From assembly GCA_041848045.1 (NCBI GenBank), contig JBGZHY010000061.1, positions 1-7,670 of the forward strand: a stretch of 7,670 nucleotides of DNA. The letters are read 5' to 3'. The notes beneath the pieces were generated by a model. It searched no databases. It had not been told where the DNA came from and worked only from the letters and a program-made list of their open reading frames with translations. Position numbers and translations under genes: made by a program. Origin of the DNA: CAKAHY01 sp041848045 (lineage in GTDB: Bacteria; Bacillota; Clostridia; Lachnospirales; Lachnospiraceae). Shown here one piece after another: positions 1 through 6,313 of this stretch (the first letter of the stretch is position 1; every line of letters starts with the position of its first letter).

Positions 1-68
1 CCCTCCTCTATATGAAGTCGGACAATCCTGTTTTTGAACTCTTGTTCATAATGTTGTTGCTGTGACAT
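1..68 (-). CDS. IS3-family transposase OrfA, N-terminal fragment (cut by window edge)
   Basis: An ATG at 68-66 opens a frame that runs off the left edge, giving 22 codons that begin MSQQQHYEQEFKNRIVRLHI. The pattern of a polar start, then Glu-Phe-Lys, Ile-Val-x-Leu and an acidic stretch is how OrfA proteins of IS3-family elements begin, just before their helix-turn-helix. OrfA binds the element's terminal repeats and normally provides the N-terminal part of an OrfAB transposase through frameshifting. A strong ribosome binding site, AGGAAGGAG, lies about 8 bases upstream, and a sigma-A promoter lies at 120-91. The helix-turn-helix itself is outside the window, so the family call rests on a short N-terminus and on memory of similar proteins. 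Whether the full gene is intact cannot be seen. Confidence 0.7.
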   Translation of the reverse strand, partial: MSQQQHYEQEFKNRIVRLHIEE

Positions 69-90
69 AATAAAATACTCCTTCCTAGAT

Positions 91-120
91 ATTATATTTT
101 ATTAGCCACTCCTGTTACAA
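91..120 (-). promoter_or_regulatory. Sigma-A promoter of the transposase gene
   Basis: On the minus strand a perfect -10 hexamer TATAAT (96-91) follows a -35-like TTGTAA (120-115, 4 of 6 consensus bases) with an 18-base spacer. It sits directly upstream of the OrfA ribosome binding site and start. A 10-bp perfect palindrome, AACTATAGTT (119-128), overlaps the -35 and could be a protein-binding site. This is sequence inspection only. Confidence 0.55.
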
Positions 121-203
121 CTATAGTTTATCACAACAGTCCTTCCCACTACTGGGTGGATTCGAAACTTTAACCCGTTAGCAACGTGCGCCGCCAGGTG
201 CAC

Positions 204-259
204 AAAAAAACCTTGTTCCTTAAGCCGTGGCATCCGCCGCAGCCGGGAACAAGGTTTTT
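204..259 (-). terminator. Rho-independent terminator after the ferritin gene
   Basis: A perfect 14-bp stem pairs 206-219 with 246-259. Within its apical region (224-243) a second stem of 7 pairs with one mismatch and a 4-base loop extends the hairpin. In the minus-strand transcript the 3' arm ends in a run of seven U (210-204), as expected of an intrinsic terminator. It begins 36 bases after the ferritin stop codon and is the only terminator seen after the two glucosidase genes, so it probably ends both the ferritin transcript and any readthrough from the sugar operon. Confidence 0.9.
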
Positions 260-295
260 GATGTTTAATTCTTAGAAAAATCCCTTCCTCGGATA

Positions 296-805
296 CTATA
301 TCACCGGAGGGGTAAATACTCTGGTTGCCAAATCCTTGTCGAATAACAGTAAGGCATGAGCATCCCGGTCAATGAAACGCAGAGTCTGGATATGCTTCGT
401 AAAGCTCTCCTCCTCCTCCACCTGCTCACTGACAAAAAACTGCAGGAAAGACTGGGTCGCAAAATCGTTCTCCTTCACCGCCTCCGCCATAATATGGTTG
501 ATGCTGGCACTTACCTTCACCTCATGCTTTAAAGCCTCTTCAAAGGTTTCCAGCACGGAAGCAAAATCGGACACAGGTCTTGGAATTTCCTCCAAAGTCA
601 CCTTTTCTCCCAGACGATGCAGATAATCAATCATCAGGTAGGCATGCGCCGTTTCCTCCTGTACCTGCACATGATAAAAATTCTCTATGCCCGGAAAATT
701 GTATTCATTTCCGATATACATTTCCATGGCCTGATAAATATAAGCAGATGCAAATTCCATGTTAATTTGCTTATTCAACAGTTTTACAATATTTTGAGAT
801 AACAT
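296..805 (-). CDS. ftnA: Ferritin (non-haem bacterial ferritin, FtnA type)
   Basis: This is a 169-residue iron-storage protein, the usual length for bacterial ferritins, which assemble into a 24-subunit cytoplasmic shell and oxidise Fe(II) at a di-iron centre. Ferroxidase ligands are in place: E17 with Y24 in helix A, E51 and H54 (EETAH) in helix B, E95 (KHE) in helix C, and Q128 and E131 (SEQVEEEE) in helix D. The ATG at 805 was chosen because GAAAGGGG precedes it by 10 bases. The frame stays open to a TTG at 862, but that extension would put the coding start inside the promoter (-35 at 862-857, -10 at 839-834), and family members start with this MLSQN-like end. The gene follows the second glucosidase by 78 bases and is followed by a strong terminator. 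It has no obvious functional link to the sugar genes and is probably transcribed mainly from its own promoter. Confidence 0.95.
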   Translation of the reverse strand: MLSQNIVKLLNKQINMEFASAYIYQAMEMYIGNEYNFPGIENFYHVQVQEETAHAYLMIDYLHRLGEKVTLEEIPRPVSDFASVLETFEEALKHEVKVSASINHIMAEAVKENDFATQSFLQFFVSEQVEEEESFTKHIQTLRFIDRDAHALLLFDKDLATRVFTPPVI

Positions 806-833
806 ACCAAATTTTCCCCTTTCTTTTTTTACT

Positions 834-862
834 ATCATATAGTGTCCCGACAAAAAAGGCAA
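834..862 (-). promoter_or_regulatory. Sigma-A promoter of the ferritin gene
   Basis: On the minus strand TTGCCT (862-857, 4 of 6 consensus bases) is followed after exactly 17 bases by TATGAT (839-834, 5 of 6). The predicted start of transcription near 827 leaves a leader of about 20 bases containing the ribosome binding site. A short dyad, ACTAT-CAT-ATAGT (831-843), overlaps the -10 and might be an operator. It is only a weak match to the Fur or PerR consensus. The promoter would let ferritin be expressed independently of the sugar operon. Confidence 0.65.
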
Positions 863-883
863 GGGTTTTCTGTAAGGCAGGGG

Positions 884-2554
884 CTATACCTCCAGCACCA
901 GCGCCTGATATGGCAGCAGGATAAAAGTATCCCCTTCCCTCTTCAGCTCTTTCTCGTTGTTGATCAAAATCTTTTTTACGCCGTAACCCGTATTTACTCT
1001 GCTTTCCCGATTCTGGTAGTTTGCCAGCACCAACAGACACTTATCCTTACCCTGTCTGATGAATGCCATGACGCTCTCGTCCCCCGCATCCACTCTGTCA
1101 AGCTCGCTGTATATCAAGGTTTCCCCATATTCCTCCGATTTTCTGAGGGCAATCAGCTTCTTATAGAAATGAAGCAGGGAATCCGGATCTTGCAAATTCT
1201 TCTCTACATTGATTTCACGGTAGCTCGGATTAAGCTTCAGCCACGGCGTGCCGGTGGTAAAGCCTGCATTTTCTCCTCCCGTCCACGGAATCGGCGTTCT
1301 GGCATTATCACGACTGTATTTTGCCACCGCCTTCAAAGCCTCCTCCTCACTAAGACCCGCCTCTATCGCAAGCTCATACTGATTCAGGGTGGAAATGTCA
1401 TCCACATCCGCCATGCTTTCAAACACCGTGTTTTCCATGCCGATTTCCTGCCCCTGGTAGATAAACGGAATACCCTTTACCATAATGTTAAGCACCGCCA
1501 GCATTTTCTTGGAAACCTCGGATATATCCGCCTCCGGCAGATAGTGACTGACGCCTCTCGGTTCATCATGATTCTCAATGATATTGGCAAGGGTTGCAAT
1601 ACCCCTGACCTGCTCCTGGGCACCGAACACGGCATTGATGTATTCTTTACCGCTCGGTTTTTTATACTTGTACCAACCGTCAGGGTGCTGCCCCAGAAGC
1701 TCGGTACTGAAGTCGAACATGGTGGAGAAATAGCCGTCCTCGGCAATAAAGTCAAGCAACTCCTCCTCCTTCACATCAAATACTTCGCCCACCGTAAAGG
1801 CATCATAAGGCTTAAAGCATCTCTCCCGCAGTTCGCTCAAAAACTCTCCCACGCCGTTTGCATGCTTGAGCATAACGGGAGTAGGACACAATCCGTCCTC
1901 TCTGTCTGCCGGATAGCTGGTAAAAGGCAGGGCTTTCTTGATATTGATAATGGCGTCAATGCGGAAGCCTCCCAGACCTTTCTGCATCCACCAGTTTACC
2001 ATTTTATAGATTTCTTCCCGGACTTCCCTGTTCTCCCAATTAAGATCCGGCTGCTTTTTATGAAAAACATGCAGATAATACTTGTCCTCATGTCCCGGCA
2101 GCTTATCCCACACACTGCCGCCGAAATAGGTTCTCCAGTTTGTCGGCGCCTTCCCGTCTACGGCATTTTCAATGTAAAAATACTTTCCGTACTTTCCATC
2201 CGGGTCCTTGCAGGCTTCCTGAAACCAGACATGCTCGTCGGAGCAGTGATTCACCACCAGATCCATCAGGATATACATATCTCTTTTCTTTGCTTCCGCC
2301 AACAGCTCGTCCATGTCCTCCATGGTGCCGAAGCGAGGGTCCAGATTATAATAATCGGATATGTCATAGCCCTGATCGGCAAAGGGGGAAGCAAAAATCG
2401 GGGAGAGCCAGATAATATCAATTCCCAAGTCCTTTAAGTAATCCAGCTTCCGAATAACACCCCTGACATCCCCAATACCATCACCATTGGTATCCAAAAA
2501 GCTTTTCGGATATATTTGATAAACAACCTTATCGTGCCACCATTTCTTTTTCAT
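884..2554 (-). CDS. GH13 alpha-glucosidase (subfamily 31-like), probable alpha-1,4 or broad specificity
   Basis: This 556-residue cytoplasmic enzyme has no signal peptide and should hydrolyse imported gluco-oligosaccharides to glucose. It has the GH13 (beta/alpha)8 barrel with the metal-binding loop DTNGDGIGD (21-29), region I DLVVNH (98-103), the nucleophile D200 in GFRID, the acid/base E257 in TVGE, and the transition-state Asp D330 in ENHDEPR. It ends in a C-terminal beta domain. Length is normal for oligo-1,6-glucosidases and maltases. The residue after the nucleophile is Ala201, not the Val found in alpha-1,6-specific members; in this subfamily Ala or Thr there is associated with alpha-1,4 activity. 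Other departures from the usual motifs are C104 where Thr is common after region I, RTPIPW in place of RTPMQW (419-424), and HDEPR in place of HDQPR. A GAGGT ribosome binding site precedes the ATG. Substrate is inferred; trehalose- or sucrose-type substrates are not excluded. Confidence 0.9.
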   Translation of the reverse strand: MKKKWWHDKVVYQIYPKSFLDTNGDGIGDVRGVIRKLDYLKDLGIDIIWLSPIFASPFADQGYDISDYYNLDPRFGTMEDMDELLAEAKKRDMYILMDLVVNHCSDEHVWFQEACKDPDGKYGKYFYIENAVDGKAPTNWRTYFGGSVWDKLPGHEDKYYLHVFHKKQPDLNWENREVREEIYKMVNWWMQKGLGGFRIDAIINIKKALPFTSYPADREDGLCPTPVMLKHANGVGEFLSELRERCFKPYDAFTVGEVFDVKEEELLDFIAEDGYFSTMFDFSTELLGQHPDGWYKYKKPSGKEYINAVFGAQEQVRGIATLANIIENHDEPRGVSHYLPEADISEVSKKMLAVLNIMVKGIPFIYQGQEIGMENTVFESMADVDDISTLNQYELAIEAGLSEEEALKAVAKYSRDNARTPIPWTGGENAGFTTGTPWLKLNPSYREINVEKNLQDPDSLLHFYKKLIALRKSEEYGETLIYSELDRVDAGDESVMAFIRQGKDKCLLVLANYQNRESRVNTGYGVKKILINNEKELKREGDTFILLPYQALVLEV

Positions 2555-2582
2555 TATTCTACCTCAATTCCTTACTGAAACA

Positions 2583-2617
2583 CAGTGTATAAAAGCATTT
2601 TCGGCTCTTATACACTG
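2583..2617 (-). promoter_or_regulatory. Stable mRNA hairpin between the two glucosidase genes
   Basis: Bases 2583-2596 pair with 2604-2617 to form a 14-bp stem with a 7-base loop. In the minus-strand transcript every pair holds, one of them as G-U; in plus-strand RNA that pair would be A-C. No U-run follows, so it does not look like an intrinsic terminator. It lies in the 74-base gap between the stop at 2629 and the next start at 2554. A likely role is mRNA processing or protection of the upstream message from 3' decay, which would allow the two glucosidases to be expressed at different levels. Confidence 0.6.
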
Positions 2618-2628
2618 CTGTACTTTCC

Positions 2629-4302
2629 TTATATTCCGAGCACCAGCCCCTCATACGGCAGGAGCTTGCGCAAATCTTTGATATCCCTTCTGTTATAGTT
2701 GGACAAAACAATCTCACCCTTGACAAATGCAGGCGGCAGCGCAATCTCTCTTTCATGCTCACTGAAATTGCACAGCACCAGAAGCTCCTCTTTTTCTCCC
2801 TTACGGATATAGGCAAAAATATGTTCATCCTCCGGCAGCAAAAGCTCATAACTGCCGTAAATAATCGTTTCATTGCCCTTGCGCAGGCGCAGCAGCTTCT
2901 TGTAAAAATGCAGTACGGACTCAGGATCCGCCTCCTCCGCCTTGGCATTGATGCTTGTATAACTCGGATTCACCGCAATCCACGGCGTCCCCGTACTGAA
3001 TCCCGCATTTTTGCTGTCATCCCACTGCATCGGCGTTCTGGCATTGTCCCTTGACTTATAACGGAAGCAGGCAATCAGCTCCTCCTCCTCTCTTGTCTTG
3101 CTCTCCAACACCAGCTCCCGATATGCATTGAGATTTTCCACATCCCGAAATTCTTCGATTTTCGTGAAAGGGTAGTTAATCATACCCAATTCCTGCCCCT
3201 GATAAATATACGGCGTTCCCTGCAGCATATACATACAGATGGCCAACATCTTGGCGGACAGGACGCGATAAGCTTCGCTGTCATTGCCGAAACGCGTCAC
3301 ACAGCGGGGCTGATCATGATTTTCGATATAAATGCTGTTCCATGCCTTGCCGTGCAGCTTGGTCTGCCAGCGGCTGATGACGTCTTTAAAGGCCGGCAAA
3401 GGCGTTTTCTTCGTATTCCACTTATTTTCCTCATTGCCGATGTCCACATGCTCAAAGGTAAAAACCATATTCAGCTCATGGCTATCCTCTCCCGCATACC
3501 GCAGCGCCTCCTCATAGGTTACGCCCGCCGTTTCTCCAACGGTGAGCAAATCATACTTGGAAAGCACCTTGGCGTTCATCTCCTTCAGATACTCGTGTAC
3601 CCTAGGACCGTGAACGGAATAAGGAGAAAAGTCGCCATAAAGGCTCTTTGCTCCCACCGGTCCATCCGGCAGCCCCTCCACCTTGGAAATCAGGCTGATG
3701 ACATCCATTCTGAAACCGTCTATGCCCTTATCGCACCACCAGGTCATCATATCAAAGACCTCATTCCGCACCTTTTCATTCTCCCAATTTAAATCCGGTT
3801 GCTTTTCCGCAAACAGGTGCAGGTAATACATCTTTGTGGTATCGTCATATTTCCATGCCGAACCGCTGAAACAGGAGCCCCAGTTATTCGGCGGCAGATT
3901 TTCTCCCTTACCCTCTCTCCATATATAGTAATCACGATAAGGGTTGTCCAAACTCTTTCTGCTTTCCACAAACCATCTGTGTTCATCGGAGGTATGATTG
4001 ACCACCAAATCCATCACAATCTTCAATCCCCTCTTATGGGCTTCCGCCAAAAGAAGGTCAAAGTCCTCCATGGTACCGAACTCGTCCATAATATCCTGAT
4101 AATCACTGATATCGTAACCGTTATCGGCATTCGGCGACTTGTAAACCGGCGACATCCAGATAACATCAATGCCCAGGTCCTTCAAATAATCCAGTTTGGA
4201 TATAATGCCTCTTAAATCGCCTATACCGTCCCCATTGCTGTCCATAAAGGAGCGGGGATATATTTGATATATGACCGCTTCTTTCCACCAGGTTTTTTGC
4301 AT
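2629..4302 (-). CDS. malL: GH13 subfamily 31 alpha-glucosidase, probable oligo-1,6-glucosidase
   Basis: This 557-residue intracellular enzyme is predicted to cleave alpha-1,6 bonds at the non-reducing end of isomalto-oligosaccharides, panose and related sugars. Key features, numbered from the ATG at 4302, are the metal loop DSNGDGIGD (21-29), DLVVNH (98-103), the nucleophile D200 in FRMDVI, the acid/base E257 in TVGE, D330 in ENHDQPR, and RTPMQW (422-427). Val201 next to the nucleophile is the residue typical of alpha-1,6-acting members such as Bacillus oligo-1,6-glucosidase. No signal peptide is present. An in-frame GTG at 4314 would add four residues, but it lies inside the ribosome binding site AGGTGGAG; with the ATG at 4302 the catalytic residues fall at the same numbers as in the downstream paralogue. 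The gene lies 25 bases after the second permease. A trehalose-6-phosphate hydrolase or dextran glucosidase function is less likely but possible. Confidence 0.92.
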   Translation of the reverse strand: MQKTWWKEAVIYQIYPRSFMDSNGDGIGDLRGIISKLDYLKDLGIDVIWMSPVYKSPNADNGYDISDYQDIMDEFGTMEDFDLLLAEAHKRGLKIVMDLVVNHTSDEHRWFVESRKSLDNPYRDYYIWREGKGENLPPNNWGSCFSGSAWKYDDTTKMYYLHLFAEKQPDLNWENEKVRNEVFDMMTWWCDKGIDGFRMDVISLISKVEGLPDGPVGAKSLYGDFSPYSVHGPRVHEYLKEMNAKVLSKYDLLTVGETAGVTYEEALRYAGEDSHELNMVFTFEHVDIGNEENKWNTKKTPLPAFKDVISRWQTKLHGKAWNSIYIENHDQPRCVTRFGNDSEAYRVLSAKMLAICMYMLQGTPYIYQGQELGMINYPFTKIEEFRDVENLNAYRELVLESKTREEEELIACFRYKSRDNARTPMQWDDSKNAGFSTGTPWIAVNPSYTSINAKAEEADPESVLHFYKKLLRLRKGNETIIYGSYELLLPEDEHIFAYIRKGEKEELLVLCNFSEHEREIALPPAFVKGEIVLSNYNRRDIKDLRKLLPYEGLVLGI

Positions 4303-4308
4303 CTTATT

Positions 4309-4316
4309 CTCCACCT
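4309..4316 (-). promoter_or_regulatory. Ribosome binding site that decides the start of the oligo-1,6-glucosidase
   Basis: AGGTGGAG on the minus strand (4316-4309) ends 6 bases before the ATG at 4302, an ideal spacing. The alternative in-frame GTG (4314-4312) lies within this site and has no suitable site of its own, so the ATG is preferred. Confidence 0.75.
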
Positions 4317-4327
4317 TTCATTTTCTA

Positions 4328-5185
4328 CTATTTAATCGCTCCGTCTACCATACCTTGGATAATCTGCTTCTGGGCAAAGATAAAGAGCAGTACAATCGGA
4401 ATCATGGCAAGAAATGCCGCACTCAAGATCAAATCCCACTGCTTCACATAAGAACCCACAAAAGAGGTCACCGCCACCGGCAGGGTCTTGATTTTTCCGT
4501 TCAAGCCGAGCATCAAAGATGGCAGCAGATAATCATTCCAAATCCACAAGCCGTTCAAAATCGTAATGGTTACCAGTACCGGCTTTAACAAATGGATAAT
4601 CACCCGGAAGAAAATTCCCTCCTTGGTACAGCCGTCAATCAGTGCCGCCTCTTCAATCTCATAAGGGATACCTTTGATGAAGCCGTGCAGTATAAATACG
4701 GATAAGGCACCACCGAAGCCGATATAGGCAAAAATAATGCCCTTGTAGCTTTGCAGCATATTGATGCCCAAAAATTTTCCCAAATCACGGAAGGTGGACA
4801 GCAGAGGAAGCATAACCACCTGGAAAGGGATAACCATGGAAGCCACCAGCATCATAAAGATAAAGCCTGACCACCCGGTCTTATTGCGGCACAGCACCCA
4901 GGCCGCCATTGCCGCAAAGAGGCTGATCAGGGATAAGGAAACCACGGTAATCAGCACGGAACTGAAAAAAGAGGTCCAGTAATTAAAATTCACATTGTTC
5001 ATAACATTGCCCGCGTTGGTAAAAAGCTGCGCCCAGTTACTCGGCAGCTTAATCGGGCTGATGACAATGTCCGCACTGGTTTTCGCCGCATTGATAACCA
5101 CCAGTAAAAATGGGAATAAAACAAGCAGCGATAAAATAAGGCCTGCGACCTCCGCTATATTTCTTCTGATTCTTTCCGCCTTCAT
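4328..5185 (-). CDS. Carbohydrate ABC transporter permease (CUT1 family, MalG type)
   Basis: This 285-residue inner-membrane protein has about six hydrophobic segments (near 11-34, 73-97, 107-130, 150-170, 203-222 and 253-271), the normal layout and length for the second permease of a CUT1 sugar importer. The cytoplasmic EAA loop, which docks to the ATPase, is present as E179-A-A-L-I-D-G185 and continues to P202. It should pair with the permease encoded just upstream to form the translocation path. Its ATG overlaps the last base of that gene's stop codon (TAATG), which implies translational coupling and equal production of the two subunits. It ends in two consecutive TAG stops. The substrate is inferred from the glucosidases that follow 25 bases later. 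Confidence 0.93.
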   Translation of the reverse strand: MKAERIRRNIAEVAGLILSLLVLFPFLLVVINAAKTSADIVISPIKLPSNWAQLFTNAGNVMNNVNFNYWTSFFSSVLITVVSLSLISLFAAMAAWVLCRNKTGWSGFIFMMLVASMVIPFQVVMLPLLSTFRDLGKFLGINMLQSYKGIIFAYIGFGGALSVFILHGFIKGIPYEIEEAALIDGCTKEGIFFRVIIHLLKPVLVTITILNGLWIWNDYLLPSLMLGLNGKIKTLPVAVTSFVGSYVKQWDLILSAAFLAMIPIVLLFIFAQKQIIQGMVDGAIK

Positions 5186-6222
5186 TACATTTCTACCTCC
5201 CTCTTCTTACTGATGTATACCTGTGTCAGGGATACCGCCGCCAGCAGGATAAAGAATACCACCGCCTGCGCCTGCCCCAGAGAATAGTTGTTTTTGGCGA
5301 TTGCGGTTTTATAAATATTCAGCGCCAGAAATTCCGTACTGCTGTACATCTTTCCCGCCAGAATACGACTCGGCGCGCCGTTGGTCAAGGCATAGTTCAA
5401 ATCGAACTGTTTGAAGGAGTTTACCAGCGTCAGGAAGGTACAAACCGTAAAGGTATTCCAAATCATCGGTATCTTCACCTTCAACAGCGTGGTCATATAA
5501 CTTGCACCGTCTATGGATGCGGCTTCCAACACATCCCTCGGCACCGTCTGCAAACCGGTTACATAAATCATCATAATATAACCGCCGTACTGCCAGGTGC
5601 TCACAATCAAAATCGCCACAAAGGCCAGATTGGCGTCACTCAGCATGGAATTACCGCCGAAAAGCAGCACAAAAACCTTATTGAAGATGAACTGCCACAC
5701 ATACCCCAAAACAATGCCGCCGATAAGGTTCGGCAGGAAGAAGGCCGCCCTGTAAAAATTCTTGCCTCTGATTTTGGAGGTACAAAGCAGCGCCAAGGCA
5801 AAGCCTGCCAGATTAACCAGGAGCATATTGAATATCGTAAATAAAAGTGTTATGACAAATGAATATAAGTAATTATTTGCCCTGAACATATTTATATAAT
5901 TGTCAAGTCCAACAAAATTCTTATACGTTACGCCGTTCCAATCCGTCATGGAATAAAACACCCCGAGGATGAACGGCAAAATAACCGTTACAATGAAGGT
6001 AAATACGATGGGTAAAACAAATAAAAAATTGATAATGGAACTGTGTTTTTTACTCGGCAGATAATATACGCCGAAAATCAGCATAAAAAATCCGGCTATC
6101 AGCAAATTTCCTCTGTGCGCCCAGGTACTCTGTGCAAAAGCCATGTACAATGATACTGCAACAGCAAGCGCCCCTGCCGCCATACAAAGTAAGGCAACGG
6201 GCTTTTTCAACTTCATATCCAT
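5185..6222 (-). CDS. Carbohydrate ABC transporter permease (CUT1 family, MalF type) with extra N-terminal membrane segments
   Basis: This 345-residue membrane protein is the first permease of the importer. Residues from about 64 onward match the usual six-segment permease (near 64-90, 121-147, 157-181, 200-222, 254-273 and 317-338). The EAA docking loop is E233-A-A-S-I-D-G239, continuing to I251-P252. Ahead of this are two further hydrophobic stretches, about 8-29 and 38-55, giving roughly eight segments and making it about 50 residues longer than the common 290-residue form. MalF of enteric bacteria also has extra N-terminal segments, so this is a known type of variation. The start is the ATG at 6222, preceded by GGAGAGGA. 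The gene follows an internal terminator and overlaps the next permease by one base. Confidence 0.93.
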   Translation of the reverse strand: MDMKLKKPVALLCMAAGALAVAVSLYMAFAQSTWAHRGNLLIAGFFMLIFGVYYLPSKKHSSIINFLFVLPIVFTFIVTVILPFILGVFYSMTDWNGVTYKNFVGLDNYINMFRANNYLYSFVITLLFTIFNMLLVNLAGFALALLCTSKIRGKNFYRAAFFLPNLIGGIVLGYVWQFIFNKVFVLLFGGNSMLSDANLAFVAILIVSTWQYGGYIMMIYVTGLQTVPRDVLEAASIDGASYMTTLLKVKIPMIWNTFTVCTFLTLVNSFKQFDLNYALTNGAPSRILAGKMYSSTEFLALNIYKTAIAKNNYSLGQAQAVVFFILLAAVSLTQVYISKKREVEM

Positions 6223-6261
6223 AACTGTTCCTCTCCGGTTTTTATTTTCAAAATCTGTTTT

Positions 6262-6293
6262 AAAAAAGAACCCTGCTTTCGCAGGATTCTTTT
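6262..6293 (-). terminator. Intrinsic terminator inside the operon (attenuating the permease and glucosidase genes)
   Basis: Bases 6264-6276 pair with 6281-6293 in a 13-bp stem closed by a GAAA tetraloop in the minus-strand RNA, followed by six U (6267-6262). The single non-Watson-Crick pair is G-U in this direction and would be C-A in the other, so the element is built for leftward transcription. It starts 20 bases after the binding-protein stop codon. No convincing new promoter lies in the 40 bases between it and the next start, so the downstream genes probably depend on readthrough. This fits the common need for more binding protein than permease. Confidence 0.85.
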
Positions 6294-6313
6294 CATTGGC
6301 AAGATGATACTGC

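Larger units (their letters stand above)
1..135 (-). mobile_element. 5' end of an IS3-type insertion sequence (partial)
   Basis: The transposase start, its ribosome binding site and its promoter together look like the left end of an insertion sequence that continues beyond position 1. IS3-family ends usually begin with TG on the transposase-coding strand. Candidate TG ends on the minus strand are at 135-134 (TGTGATAAAC) and 138-137, but the other end is not visible, so neither the inverted repeat nor a target duplication can be confirmed. The outer boundary is approximate. The element would lie about 65-70 bases beyond the ferritin terminator and does not interrupt any gene seen here. Confidence 0.5.

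Noticed and set aside
141..203. tRNA-like words on the minus strand (TTGCTAA and TTCGAAT) between the IS end and the ferritin terminator.
   Set aside because: The T-arm does not pair, the anticodon-like stem has a mismatch, and no acceptor stem or CCA end can be drawn. At best it is a remnant; no gene is called.
806..862. N-terminal extension of ferritin from a TTG at 862 or an ATG at 838.
   Set aside because: Both starts fall inside the predicted promoter and have no ribosome binding site; the ATG at 805 has one and matches the family N-terminus.
771..1040. Minus-strand frame of 89 codons spanning the end of the second glucosidase and the start of ferritin.
   Set aside because: It overlaps both real genes in another frame, has no ribosome binding site of note and no recognisable motif.
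842..2437. Long open frame of 531 codons on the plus strand.
   Set aside because: It lies antisense to the glucosidase gene, has no recognisable domain, and the minus-strand frame carries the full GH13 catalytic set. It is a by-product of codon bias in the real gene.
3316..3792. Plus-strand open frame of 158 codons within the oligo-1,6-glucosidase gene, with similar shorter ones elsewhere.
   Set aside because: It is antisense to a well-supported enzyme gene and shows no domain; treated as a shadow.
6223..6260. Possible promoter between the internal terminator and the first permease gene (TTGAAA-like word).
   Set aside because: No -10 hexamer is found at a suitable distance before the ribosome binding site.
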